Source: Teratosphaeria epicoccoides (taxonomy: Eukaryota > Ascomycota > Dothideomycetes > Mycosphaerellales > Teratosphaeriaceae). From it: a stretch of DNA of 64,000 nucleotides. A program made the position numbers and the translations under genes. The stretch is taken from assembly GCA_021401465.1 (NCBI GenBank), contig JADDMT010000100.1, forward strand, positions 1-64,000, given 5' to 3'. The notes below the pieces were generated by a model. That model saw nothing but the letters and a program-made list of their open reading frames with translations. It did not search any database and was not told the origin of the DNA. Position 1 is the first letter of the stretch. Each line of letters begins with the position of its first letter. This document shows positions 11,170 to 22,685 of the stretch, one piece after another.

Positions 11170-13690
11170 GGTCTACAGATGATATGATGACAAGTACCCA
11201 GATGACTCTTGACATGATGTTAATAGGCATCGATCGTTTCGCAACCACAGAGTGGACACTGTCGATGCATCGCGATATGACGTGTTTTTTGTAATCTTTG
11301 GGTGCCTTCGCCTCCCAAAATGATCCCATCCGATGTGATTCCACAGCTTGCTGACTTGCGAGTATATGTAGAACCTCTGTTCGCTGAGTAGGTTCGCGTC
11401 GTTAACGCACGAGGGACACTGATTTCCGACTAACGCAGCATCGTCAAAGTGCTCGGAGTTTTTCCCGCTCTCCGTTGTCAGGCGAACGACCATGATTCTG
11501 TCGCTACCGTGTGCCTTGGTGCCGGCGGCACAGCCGGGACATGGCAATCAGCGCCTGGATACGTCGGTCGGCGCGCTCAGCTGTCTCGACTGCCCTGACT
11601 TCGTTGTTTCGGCTGAGAAGCGCCGCCAGCTGGGCCCGGTCCTCGAAATCGCACTCCACGAGAGAATGCTTGTCAGAGGTGCTCTTTGTCCTGTCCGTTG
11701 CCGCGCGATCTCCGCCGTGCCCAGCGCCACATACTTCTCGCAACTTAGCACCATACACTCTTTCGACGCATTTTTCCGTGCACTCAGGACCTGCACGCTA
11801 ATGTCCTTGTACTTGAGCTGTATGGGCGCGTCGTGCGCTCGCTTGGAGCCACCATGTTCTTGCAAAATTTCTTAATAAAGCATGTGTCTTTTACGCGAGA
11901 GCTTTGCAACCTCAGGCGACGCGTTCACCTCTTCGGCCTTGGGTTTAGGTACCATATTCTGATCATCTGGGTCGCACGTAAGGCCAAGATGCAAGGCAAG
12001 ATTGACCATTCACTCCTGGGATGGAGTACTGAGGAAAGCAGGTTGGGTATCCGCGGGTGCCATTTGGTTGGTGTAATACTTGTCGGAGGTTTCTGCACGG
12101 CCACGTCCCATGGCACGGTTGCGGGCGGCGGTTGAGGCGCGCTCTGTGCCTTCCAGTGATGTGCGAGATCGCGAAACGCTTCATGATCAGGCCTCGCCAT
12201 TGAAAGCCTCACCGGTACCACCACGTCCCTGGTGGAAGTGGAACGGTTCACTTAGCCCAACGTCCATTCCAAGGCTGGTGTCCAACTCGTGAGCTTCATG
12301 ATATTTCCACGCTTGTGTCGTATCTGTTGAGCGGCGCAAGAAGGACTTCTCCAGCACGTCAGGCTTCCATTCTACGGGAAGAGCCTTTAGACCACGGCCT
12401 TCGTCGACCTGGAAGGTGTAAAGACTCCGTAGTTCCTTCGGGAAGCGACTTTTGAAGGCGTCATCGGTAAAAGCGAGCGCGAGTACGTGAGGATCGTCGC
12501 GTTCATGGATGAGGTACATTGGCCTACTCGCCGTGTTATCGAATGTGAATCGCAAGGACAAGGCAATGGACTTAGCCCGGGATTTGTTGCGGGCCCCTTT
12601 CATGAGTCTCAGGCTGAGGACCATGAGAAAGACATGTTCGTCCGAGATGAGGCCTCTGACTCTGAACAACTGCACATCCTTGTACTTCAGGAACGCACCC
12701 CCAAACTTCTGCTCGTCTTTGTCGAGATCTGTGTTGAAGCTCTAATTCTCATAGTCTAGGAGCGCCGATGGTCGAGCACCAGTATACATAACAAGGAGAA
12801 GCGTAAGCGGATGCTGAACACTCTGGCGGCTATTAGCATACCATTGCGTACAGAATACCCAGTAGCAGTACAGGATAGCTATAAGGTCGTCGGTTGCGAG
12901 TACGAACTTGTCTGGTCTCTCATCATTCAGATCGATCTCGATTCGAATAACACTTTCGATATACTGTCCTGATAGCCAAAACCCGCGTAATAAGTGCCAG
13001 CGCCAAGTCGCCAGACATGACGCATCTCGGAGATGAGCTTGAGATCCAACTTCTTGCCGGTCTGGACTTTTTATGCGCTCCTGAACTTCCGGGCGAAGAT
13101 ATAGAGGGAACTCAGCTCAGTGATGTTCGAACGGTTGACATGCCAATGCAGGAACTTGCGGAGGTCCTGCGCGCCCGGTCTTCAGGCTAGATCCTGGGAG
13201 CTCCGCCAAACCTGAGCAGGATCATCAGTACTTCTTCCAGACTTTGTTCGGATTCGCTGCTGTCCTCATCTGACCCATTCTTCATGATCCCCAGGTGTGC
13301 TTTGCCTCGGAAAACGTCCTGCGCGCGAAGTCTATGCAGGGCTCGATCGCCTCGCCCTGAGCGAAGTTGGTGGCATACGCCGTCTCCTTCTTTGGCTGTT
13401 TCGTGGTTCTGCGACGCCTCCCTGCCATTGTGGAAGAACCTACTGCGGCTTTCTGGGATGCCTGAGGAGCAAGACGCCGGGGAGATGGTGGCATACATGG
13501 ACTTGCTACCACGCAAGCGAGGCGCCTCCTCTGCCACTGTCCATCGTGATTTCGGCGTTGGCGCAGCACTGCGGCGGCGCGGTCGAAGGTGCTTGAAGAA
13601 AGAGATGAGTTATTCGCCCAGCACGCTTGTGTCGTATCTGTTGAGCAGCGCAAGATGGACTGCGCCTGCAGCACAGTCACGTGACACATA
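11170..13690 (-). pseudogene. Broken DUF3435 / FluG-type tyrosine-recombinase-like gene
   Basis: Read on the minus strand, several frames together follow the layout of fungal DUF3435 (FluG domain-containing) proteins. From about 13190 to 12960: FLHWHVNRSNITELSSLY, an in-frame TAG, and MRHVWRLGAGTYYAGFGYQD. Then a frame change into ERPDKFVLATDDLIAILYCY and LTLLLVMYTGARPSALLDYEN, a TAG, LKYKDVQLFRVRG, LRLMKGARNKSR, HERDDPHVLALAFTDDAF and LPVEWKPDVLEKSFLR (to about 12340). Further down, 11545-11175 gives a C-terminal zinc-finger-like segment (CPSCVNDANL ... HIGWDHF). Multiple stops and frameshifts mean it is dead. DUF3435 includes the captain recombinases of Starship elements, but many family members are not captains, so that link is inference. 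Confidence 0.72.
12308..13657. repeat. Pair of 36-bp direct repeats inside the DUF3435 relic
   Basis: Two copies at 12308-12343 and 13622-13657, same strand, differing at two positions and lying 1314 bp apart. Both begin CACGCTTGTGTCGTATCTGT. On the minus strand both encode LR(R/C)STDTTQA. The copies fall in the middle and at the 5' edge of the DUF3435 relic, so they may mark a partial duplication or an insertion. Confidence 0.8.
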
Positions 13691-15811
13691 ATTGATCATT
13701 GGGCGAAATGTGCGCCACGAACCAGCGACATGTGCCTCCGAAAGGCAGCGCAATCTTCCACGGACCTCGCGATCCCCCGTATCTGTATGTGCGCGCGACG
13801 GATGCACGAGTCGAACATTCCATGGGTCGATAAACACATGTGATGTACGACTCATGCACAGTGCAAAGCCGCTTCAGTACAATTGCTACTCGTAGCTACC
13901 AAACTTGAAAGTATCGCAGGACGTAGATGTGCCGAACAAAAGTCAGGCACCGGTACTTGATATCTGACTTCGACGACGTTGCTGCCCAGTGCGCGCACGA
14001 ATGAGCACGACTCGGTGCCTGCAGGATACACCGCTTCTTTGACACATTTGACAGGTTGATTTGGATAATAGAAGCGAACACCATAGTTCGCGGTGCGAGT
14101 CTAGTCTGAGTGCACGACATACAGTTTGATCCTCCCGCCTCCCAAGGTGAAAAGTCGTTGGTTGGGATGTTCACGTTCCATATCAGACTGCTGGCGTAAT
14201 ATTGATGGGCTGTGACTGTGAGTCTAGACTCGTCGTTCCAGTCCCTGATCTCCGATCTTGCGACAGTGGATTCCCACAGCAGGATCTTCCCAATACCAAT
14301 TGACGTGGACAACTCGTCTCCTGCATTGCACGATGACTAGCAGCGTTGCCTATGTACTACCCGCTTTTGGGGCAAGACGTTACTTGTAGACTTCAGTGGC
14401 TGCATCGTCTCCGCCCTCCATCTTCAGACCACGAGGTGCTTGCTCGGATCCTTCTGCGACTCTGCGAGGTTATGCGAGCTCAGGGAGGTAGGTGTACGGA
14501 GTAGAAAGACTAACAATGCCTTGGAGTGACGTGAGATGTCAACGGCTGCGCCTTCTCGACCTTCCTCGGTAGCTTCTGACCGTTGACGAGATGTTTATGG
14601 ACTCGTAGGACCATTTTTCACAGGCAGAGGCTAATACCCTACGGTGCTACGGTTCAAACCCTCACTCAGCCATGCGATCGGAAATCGCGGCTTTGATGGG
14701 TATCATAGGCAGTGTCTTTAATGAATCGCGGCTGCAAGTGTGCACGCCATCGGCCATTATTGACAAGTGATTCTTATCTGCAAGTCGATCTTCCCACCAG
14801 GCACCAGCCCCAAAGTCAAAGATCTTCAGCTCGGGTTCCATTTCAGTCTGATGGCGCCATACGTGTGGACCTGGTCGAGAGACCCCGAAGTGATGATCGC
14901 CGGGGCCTGAGGGTGCTTGGGTCCGAGTCGGTAGTCCAAGTGAGCCGGAGGTAACTGCATGGTGGGCATCGTGATCATTGATCGGCCGAACTTCCCTGTT
15001 TCACCGACCAGCCGGCCTGCGCTTGTTAGGAACAGGTTAAGAGGCGTGCATGGAGCCGCATGGCTGTCTACCAACCATCTCTCCCCCTTGTCTTCTCCAC
15101 TTGTTCCGCTGACGACCGCAGTACTACCACGGATTCTTGCTGGAGCCAATGGGAGATGCAACAGTGCATTGTTCGTACCGCCACACATGAGCTTAATTTC
15201 ACGTTCAGGACCTCTGAACTCTCTTGAAGAAGGCAGCAGATGAGCTTCAGGCTAGTAGTATGGCGGGCGCACGCATATGTGGCCACTGGACGTCTGCCAC
15301 GCAAGGCTACGCAAGTCTCAACGGCTATTGGTCGCCGGAGCTGCCTCAGAGATTGAACGATTGCAGTGCATCGGGTACGCATACCTGGTGAAACCCCAGA
15401 AGCCGGGAGGGTGCACGAGCACGAGGCTTATGTTTCAAGTGGCGATGCGGTGTGATCTGTCAAGCTGAATTCCTCCGGCAGTCTTGTTCTTGCCGCTTGT
15501 CGGTGGCCCTGGTAATAAAAGTTGTGAGAGGGAAAGTGGGAGAAGAAGCACGTATCAGGCATTACACGGCCCAGCCATATTGTTGCCGTCCTTTCCCAGT
15601 CCATCGTTCAGGTCTGCATGATACATATGCAGCCGCGTCTGTGTCTGGGACCTGGCGCCTTGCAGCCTTCATTACACCTACCTTGCTTGGCTTCAGACAT
15701 ACTTCTTTGCCGCTCGCCTCACCTCCAGGTTCATTTCATGTGGAGACGGCACTTCACTCTACCTTCATGACACCCTAGCTTTCGAGTAAATGGGCCTGTT
15801 CGTGGCCGAAA
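13691..15811. other. Relic-rich intergenic region, nothing recognisable
   Basis: Two minus-strand open frames (13896-14312, 138 aa; 14826-15188, 120 aa) show no domain that can be recognised and lack good gene structure. They may be parts of an unrecognised decayed gene. A GGTTCAAACCC sequence near 14650 resembles a tRNA B box but no cloverleaf forms. Confidence 0.4.
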
Positions 15812-17326
15812 ATGGTCACTATCAAGGTGCGCAGTCGTGTGGCTACTGGAACTAGCTTGGATAGTACATCTGATCATTCTACCACAGGTTGGCTGGCCAC
15901 CTTGTTGTGCTGCTGCGCAGCTCTTACCGAAGATGAATATCCGGTCGCGATGAGCAAGATTGTCTCATCGACAGCGTCCAATGGCACTGGTGTGTGTAAC
16001 GAGCAGCCTGCGCCCTACACAGCTCTTCCGTGTATGCCTCCACCTACATACATGAGCTTCGACCAGCGACCTTTACCTGCATCAAAGGCTGGAGGCACCA
16101 CCGAACACGCGGATGATTCTCGCCCTTCCACAGCACCGCAGCCTTTGGAGCAGTGGCTCAATGATCAACGACCTCAACAACATAGCCGACAGCAGAGCTC
16201 TATCACATATGGCAAAGGACCGAGCATCAGCAGGTCAAGCTCGTTCCGTCGATTGGAGTACTCGGACGGGCAGCGGGCCAACCTTGTGCCTCTGAAGCTT
16301 GCACCTGTAGTTCTCCAACCACCAATGGATGACAGCCAAACAACCAAGAAACGTGCACACAAGCGCACGACTTCTGTCGGCGAGAACTTGAATGACTTTA
16401 AGCAGGAATTGCTTTGGGCATCACAACAAAGTCTTCCGAGGATGTGCAGCAATCCTTCTGCCCGAGGTGGCAAGCTTGCATCTACCGAAAGACAGCAGAG
16501 CCAATCGACCGTGTCACTACAGGACAGCCAAGAGGATCGACCCTCTGTGTATCGTCGATCATCTCCTAGCTTCTTGCCGCGCCCTCTGCTCGGCTCAGCG
16601 CCTGTCCCGTCACGGCCGCGGCACTCATTCGATCGCAAGAGCTTGAGACGGAAAAGCTCGCACCACTCGTTGCGGCTCGCGCATGCTGACTTGACCGACA
16701 TCGATAAAGAGATACTGGAACTCAACAGCATTGTTGAGGAGCGGAGAGCCGAAGCCAGCAAAGCGAAGTCGCCAGATCATATCGCTGCTGTTGCTCCTAC
16801 GATGATGGTCCATGCACGATCTGAAACCTTGAACGATATAGGATCTGCATTTGCGAGGCCGTACACGCCTCGGGAGACTCGAGAATCCCGGGATCATGTT
16901 CGTGCCGTCTTGGACACTCCAGAAGGCGTGTCGACAACGGATCGTGTCAACGCCAGGCCAGGACCGAACTCAAGGGTATCAGGTTGGCTCTCCGGGCTGA
17001 TGTCCAACAACTCGAGCTCGTCCAATCAAGCATGGTCTCAAGAGCCATTCTTGAAATGTCAACCTGCGTCACACGATCGCGTGGCGTCCCAGGTTTCTCC
17101 TGCTGCTTCTGTAACAGATCTGGAATGTCAATCCACCACCGCCTCATCCTCACCGACCTCAAAGGGCCACCATAGTCGAACGGCGACCACGGAGTCGCGC
17201 ATGACACACGAGACACCGCCTTCGACAGTCTACAGCTTGGATGTGTCCCCACGCAAGCAAGAAGAGGAATTCTGGCCCATACCTCGCGCTCCAATCTCTG
17301 CTGGCCAAGTTGGTCTGGCGTTTTGA
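15812..17326 (+). CDS. Disordered Ser-rich hypothetical protein
   Basis: One uninterrupted frame of 504 aa. An in-frame ATG at 15950 (MSKIVSS) would give 458 aa and is a plausible real start, because residues 1-46 look unlike the rest and a GTGCGC donor-like site lies at about 15826. No known domain is seen. The protein is dominated by Ser, Pro, Gln, Arg and Thr and carries many basic-Ser motifs (SISRSSSFRRLEYS, SLRRKSSHHSLR) that look like phosphorylation sites. One short helical segment stands out near residues 290-315 (LTDIDKEILELNSIVEERRAE), a possible coiled coil or binding helix. It is probably a cytoplasmic or nuclear regulatory or scaffold protein of Pezizomycotina; function unknown. 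Confidence 0.72.
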   Translation: MVTIKVRSRVATGTSLDSTSDHSTTGWLATLLCCCAALTEDEYPVAMSKIVSSTASNGTGVCNEQPAPYTALPCMPPPTYMSFDQRPLPASKAGGTTEHADDSRPSTAPQPLEQWLNDQRPQQHSRQQSSITYGKGPSISRSSSFRRLEYSDGQRANLVPLKLAPVVLQPPMDDSQTTKKRAHKRTTSVGENLNDFKQELLWASQQSLPRMCSNPSARGGKLASTERQQSQSTVSLQDSQEDRPSVYRRSSPSFLPRPLLGSAPVPSRPRHSFDRKSLRRKSSHHSLRLAHADLTDIDKEILELNSIVEERRAEASKAKSPDHIAAVAPTMMVHARSETLNDIGSAFARPYTPRETRESRDHVRAVLDTPEGVSTTDRVNARPGPNSRVSGWLSGLMSNNSSSSNQAWSQEPFLKCQPASHDRVASQVSPAASVTDLECQSTTASSSPTSKGHHSRTATTESRMTHETPPSTVYSLDVSPRKQEEEFWPIPRAPISAGQVGLAF

Positions 17327-18640
17327 CGGCTCCACCACTTGACCATCATCATAGACGAAGCATTTTTTCTTTTACGCTCATAGAGATACCCGCTGGACGA
17401 AATAGGACGACGTTGATGCATTGAGGGCCCAGGGAACATGGCAATCTGGAATTTGCTTCATGTACATTGGATTGTTATGTATAATGGCGATGCATCTGAG
17501 CGATGCCACGAACGCAGCTTGCGGATCATGGAGCTGCGGACTCGAATGACAGATTGCGCCTGCCATTTCGACTGCGCACAAGTCGCACAACTCGCGCGTC
17601 ATGCGCCTCGTCTTGACGCTTGTCAACTTGCGGTGACGTTGTCAAGCATTTAGTGTCTTTCAAAGTGAAATCGCTACCTAGTGCCTGGCTTGGATGGGGT
17701 AAGGTAATGTCTTGCTCCATGTTTGCCAGGATGCACTCCGCTATGCTGCTCCACATACCTGTTGGAGACCACCTGCAGGGTTGGACACGTATGTTGATCC
17801 ATGCGGTCGCGGTTGCAGATCTCTCATAGGCCACGCATAGTCATGTCGACATGGCAACGGGGTATCGGCGATGACAATCCTTCCTGCAGGTTGTGCCAGT
17901 TGCCCATCCATGATGACCTCATATCAGGACCTGACATAATCTGCATTACCAATGGCAAACTCGCCCACCGGATGCTCCAGGATGACCAAGCTTGCACGCT
18001 GGAAGCGACAGCGTTCCCACCGTCACGACCTCCAAACAACCGGCAGGAGCTGCATCATACGAAGCAAGCTCCAACGCCTGGATCAGTGTATGCGCTGCAC
18101 TACTGATCCATAGAGACCCCTGCGTTGTTTAACAGAACCGGCACGGCCTGGACCCACCATTGACAAAAGCGAAACACTGTTTGGAGTAGAGCAGGTATCG
18201 TGGCCATCAGATGCAGGCCATCTCGAAACGGACAATGCACAGCATCGCGCAGACCTGCAACAAACCAGGCCATCGTCCTGCTTTTGTCAAACGACAGCGG
18301 ATGCGCAATTGAAACGACTGTTCGTGGCAAGAAGATGGAGTCAGAGGATCACATCGGCCATGGAGACTGTGCGGATTTCTGAGAAAGCGCAAGTGCTATC
18401 AATGTACCGTGTCGGTCCCGAGCAAGCGATGACCACGTGCATTGTTTCTGGCCTGCAAAATGGCGTTGCGCCTGATCGCGCCGTGACAAAAATGACTGCG
18501 CAGTCGGGTCGTGCATTCATCCCGTCGTAACGACTGGCACGCAAATGCTTCCCGTTGACCAGCCCCGATGTGAGGTCATCTAACTCCCCAGCGCCACGCA
18601 GTGAATTCTTAAAAGTGCAAGTACTGTCGCTCGAGAAAGC
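17327..18640. other. Intergenic between hypothetical gene and niaD 3' end
   Basis: About 1.3 kb between the hypothetical gene and the 3' end of nitrate reductase. Only short frames on both strands, none with recognisable similarity or splice structure. No RNA gene is seen. Confidence 0.5.
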
Positions 18641-21354
18641 TTAGAAGAAAAGAAGGTCCTGATCCCTCCAACCAATTTCAAGCAAAGCTTGATGGACGCT
18701 CTTTTCGAGGGCCTCCGGCCCACAGATCAGCACCATAGCCTGATCTCCAAAATCCTTCTTATCGGCATGCTCCTTCAACAAGGGTGCAGCAATTCTGCCT
18801 CTCAACCCCTGCCAGTCTTCGGGTGCTTTCGTGAGTGTGTACAGGAGTTTGCATTTGTCTTCGCACGGTGCGGGTAGCGCGGCCAGCTCGTCCATTTCGG
18901 CCTTGCACAAGATATCTTCTAGCAGCCTATTGCCGTCCAGTAATACACATTGTGTGGTGTCTTCGCGGTCTCGCATGACCGCGCGGAAGACCTGGTAAAT
19001 CGGCGTGACGCCGGAGCCTCCGCAAATCATCAGCAGTTTCTTAACCGACCTTTCTTGGCCGTTGATACTGCAGCTGCCTCGTCCTCGATACTCAAACTTC
19101 CCTACTGGCCCTTTGAAGTCCACGAAGTGGCCGATGGGTAGTGCGTCCATGGCCTGAGACATCTTGCCACCTTTCCGGTCCGGCGTATCGAAGTAGATCT
19201 TGATTAACACTTCAAGATATCCTCTGGCGGACTGCTCAGATGTGGGCGTATATGAACGGATGATTGCTTCTCTGGTGACAGGGTCCCGGAGACGCATCAT
19301 CAAATGCTGTCCGGTTGGCAAACCGAGTGATTGATCGTCGTGCTCAAGCTTGTAGGTATATATCCTGGTATCCCACGACACAGTCTTTTTGCTGTGGAGG
19401 GTAGCTTTGCGCCAAGTCCTTGAGTCCAGGAAGACCGGCCGAGGGTTAAGGTCTTCGTCCGGTTGACGCTCCTCGCCCGCGAGTGCCGCTTTGCCCGCAT
19501 CGTCCAGTGACCCGATGTGGTAGTCTTTCATCATTGCTTTTGCTGTCTCGGAGTCTATGTGCTGTCAGCAGTGGTCTTGGGAGGGAAATGGCTAGACTTA
19601 CGGATCGCCATGAACTCATCTGTGGAATCCAGTCCAGCGGCGGAAATGATACTCTGTGCGCCACCCGGATGTCCTTCCAGGAATGCAGTCCCATCGTAGA
19701 TCTCACCATTCAGCACGAACCAAGGATTTTCGGCCTTGTCATGTTTGCGTAGGTCATCAACAGGAATAATCTTCTTCAAGCCCTCTTTTGTCATGACAAT
19801 CTCCTTGGCCGCCTCTTTGACAACCGCTTCTGTCCCCTCAGAACCAATTTGCTCGCCCCAGAAGCCATTCGCAAGGTTTCCACCAGCTTTCTTGACCCGC
19901 TCCATCCATCCTCCTGGTATCAATGCAGGTTGCGTAGGATGCTCGAATCGCAGATAGTCGCCCTCTTTTGCTATTGTGATGCGAAACCACGGATTGTTCA
20001 TCATCCCAAGCACGCTCCAGTACATATCTCGAGGCTGTGCATTCATGCTTTCATCCATCGCTCGCGCGAAGATGTCTTTTGCGTCTGCCAGTTGCGAGAC
20101 TGGAATATCGATATTCCAGAAACACCAACAGAAACAGGATTCTCGCCACTCCATGTCAAGGGTGCCACCGAACAGCTCGCGCGGCCCAGCTTGACGGTAA
20201 CGATCCTCGGCGTAGTCTATATTGGCTAGCCGCCAGGTCTTGCCTTTGTCGAGCGTGATTTCGACACGCGTGACGCGGCGACCGCCTCCACCATATGCGT
20301 AGCCTTTCACCCTGTACCGCTCTGGAGCGCCGACGAGAGCGAGTTGCTCTTCATGAGCCGGGTAGGCGATGGCGGAGTTGGTACTGAGGTCGTAAATGGC
20401 ATAACGCTCGTCGGTCCACCACTTCGGGTCATTTGCACTTTCTTCCGGGCTAACCATGGTTGGTAGGACCCTGTTATCGTAGATGTGATACCAATTGTCG
20501 CTTGGTTCAGCAGTGATGATAAGTCTCTTCAGCCACTTGACACTTCGACCACCGATCTGGCCAGGAATCACTGCTCGGACCGGTTTGCCATGATCTGGCC
20601 GGAGTGTCTCGCCGTTCATCTTGTATGCCAGCATCATACCCCTGTTCTCGTCGAGGGCCCAGTTGAGTTTCACGGAAGTGCCGTAGTAACCATTTGGTAG
20701 CTTGTCTGCACCTTCCATGCAGACATAACGTGCTCCACGTTTGGGCTTAGCTTGTCGTAGCAGGTCACCCATGACGACGCCCGTGAAGAGTGCGGTCGAT
20801 ACGCCAGCAGCGCCCCATGAGAAGCCTTTGGTTTTGCGGACGACATTTTGTTCTTTCCTCCTATTGCCAGCACAGACCAGAGTGATTGGATATGTCTTCG
20901 ATTCATATTGCTCCAGTAGATTACGCAGTGACAGCTTGAAAGGAATATGAACCATGCCTTCGATCGAAAATTCCCAGTCCATTATGTCCTCGTCCTTGAC
21001 CTGCGGGACATGACCATGATTTCGAACATAAAAGAGCTCCGGGCTGGTGAGGAATCCCTCATTGTAAAGGTCGGACAATGGCGCTTCCACATTGAATGGA
21101 TGGACGCCAGTCAATCGAATCAGTCGAGGATCCCGGGGGAGCCAGCCATCAGGTGTCTGCTTATCGATCTCGATGACCTCAGTCGGCGCCGACGAAGGTG
21201 GTGGTAAAGGTATATCGACCGGTTCATCTCCGCATCCTGACGCTCCATCCGAGTCTTTGTCACTATCGGATTCGGGTGGTGTGGGTGGAAGGTCCACTGG
21301 CATCCGCCGCAAGTGCTTGCTCTCCTCCACCGTCATTGATACAGGCGCAGACAT
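18641..21354 (-). CDS. niaD: Nitrate reductase [NAD(P)H]
   Basis: Reduces nitrate to nitrite in the cytosol, the first step of nitrate assimilation. Exons 21354-19602 and 19554-18641; the single 47-nt intron (GTAAGT..CATAG) splits the His codon in AIHSETA, a heme ligand. The protein is 888 aa, the usual length. The order is a Pro/Asp-rich N-terminus (1-60), a molybdopterin domain with the Mo-ligand Cys161 in VCAGNRRKEQN, and a dimerisation domain. The cytochrome b5 domain has HPGG (His562) and His585. The FAD domain has RSYTPTS (from 684), the NAD(P)H domain has CGGSGVTPIY (about 762-771), and the end is Phe-Phe. All key residues are present. It is divergent to niiA across a shared promoter with NirA-like and GATA sites, implying nitrate induction and nitrogen repression. 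Confidence 0.97.
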
Positions 21355-21688
21355 GTTCGTAATGTTAATGGATGCAAATAGGGAAGGCCGCTAGAAGAGA
21401 AGTAGGAGAGGCGCTGCAAAGCCAACGTCTGCCTAGAATAATCAATAGGCAAGTAGGAGAACTGATTCTACGAGATATGTCTAGTTGAAAGGGAATCGAT
21501 TCACTCTCACCACGGAACAGGTACGTGAAGCGATCCAAGGTAGCAGCACTCCAGCAACTCCGAAAGACATAGGGCGGTCAACGCGCACATGGTGAACGTG
21601 TCGAACGACTACTGCTCCGTAAGGGCAGCAGAGGCACCGCGCGAGGAGATGCGCAAGAAGCACTCACAATACCTGCACCACGACGTCG

Positions 21689-21696
21689 CCGCGGAG
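21689..21696 (-). promoter_or_regulatory. NirA/NIT4-like site 1
   Basis: CCGCGGAG, the reverse complement of CTCCGCGG, an exact match to CTCCGHGG. It lies about 335 bp upstream of the niaD start. Confidence 0.6.
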
Positions 21697-22378
21697 TTGA
21701 GCTTGCGGCTTACGAGCGGCCAGATCCAGGGTATCAGGTCAAGATCTGGCGTCGTAGCGTCCATCTCCCTGTCCCAGACAGGCGGAAAGGCAGACCTGTG
21801 TGTCAGCCAGAGAGCGACGGTATCCTTATCAGCGAGAGCCCAGAATAGGTAAGGCGGCCATGGAGTCTTGGACTGGTTCAAGTCTGATCGTTCGGCGCAT
21901 CATTCTGGATCCATTCGGGATACGGTGTTGCTGTTGCGATGTGTGGCACACATCAGTGGTCTTTTCATCAGATGGCGCTGGCGACATGGGTGATTAGCAT
22001 GTGTGAGCATAGAGGTCTTGCTTCAGTCTCGAAAGCAGGGAGTGCGAATGTCGCCGTCTACACGAGTCTTCAATGCGGCGACCGGGCCGCACTCCCGGCT
22101 CAGACCCTGCCCGAGAAGAACGCACGTGAAAGACCTACGTTTGGTAGATCGAAATCAGGCTCCATCTTCCGTTATCTGCGATCTGGGTCGGCCAACACGG
22201 GGCAGATGCGAAGGATGAGCCTGTCACCATGTTTCAATCGTTTCGCGCTGCATCGGGCAGTGAAAGAGGACAGCCACGATGAGTCAGCGGCGTGTAGGCG
22301 GAACGTGTGACCGATTGGCTCAGATTTCTTAACAATGCATCCTTATCAACGATCCTTTCCGCGCCATAACGAGAGCCA

Positions 22379-22386
22379 CCTCGGAG
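22379..22386 (-). promoter_or_regulatory. NirA/NIT4-like site 2
   Basis: CCTCGGAG, the reverse complement of CTCCGAGG, an exact match to CTCCGHGG. It lies about 300 bp upstream of the niiA start. Confidence 0.6.
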
Positions 22387-22685
22387 AAAGTTGCAACCCA
22401 TCTTGCAGAAGGCAGATCGCTTCTTGGTCACCAAGTGATGATTCTCATTTCTCCGGTAACCAGTCGTTGGGTAAGGCGTCGGCTATCTGTACGACGGGAT
22501 GTAGTGTTCTAGCCTGTCTGATCATTCTTTTGGTCAGTGTCATCGGATGCACAAGATAGTAGCTATGTCCAGGCGATCCATTCGCTCCCTGATTTCCCGT
22601 CCCTCTGTCACGCCCTCTGGCCGTGAGCCAATTTATCTGTATAGCATCCAAGCCGGCAGTCAGTGAAAACTGCCGTACTGTAGTC

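Larger units (their letters stand above)
21355..22685. promoter_or_regulatory. Shared divergent niaD-niiA promoter
   Basis: A 1.33-kb non-coding stretch between two divergent start codons. Two sites match the NirA/NIT4 consensus CTCCGHGG on the minus strand: CCGCGGAG at 21689-21696 and CCTCGGAG at 22379-22386. GATA-core sites (either strand), as bound by AreA/NIT2, occur at 21474, 21732, 21821, 21827, 21919, 22173, 22344, 22484 and 22556. Pairing the specific activator with the nitrogen regulator is the known mode for this gene pair in Aspergillus and Neurospora. Site use here is inferred from consensus only. Confidence 0.75.

Noticed and set aside
14590..14675. Possible tRNA (GGTTCAAACCC B-box-like sequence)
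   Set aside because: The T-arm does not pair and no A box or acceptor stem is found at the right spacing.
13896..15188. Two unknown minus-strand frames
   Set aside because: Could be decayed coding sequence, but no motif could be named, so they are left as unassigned.
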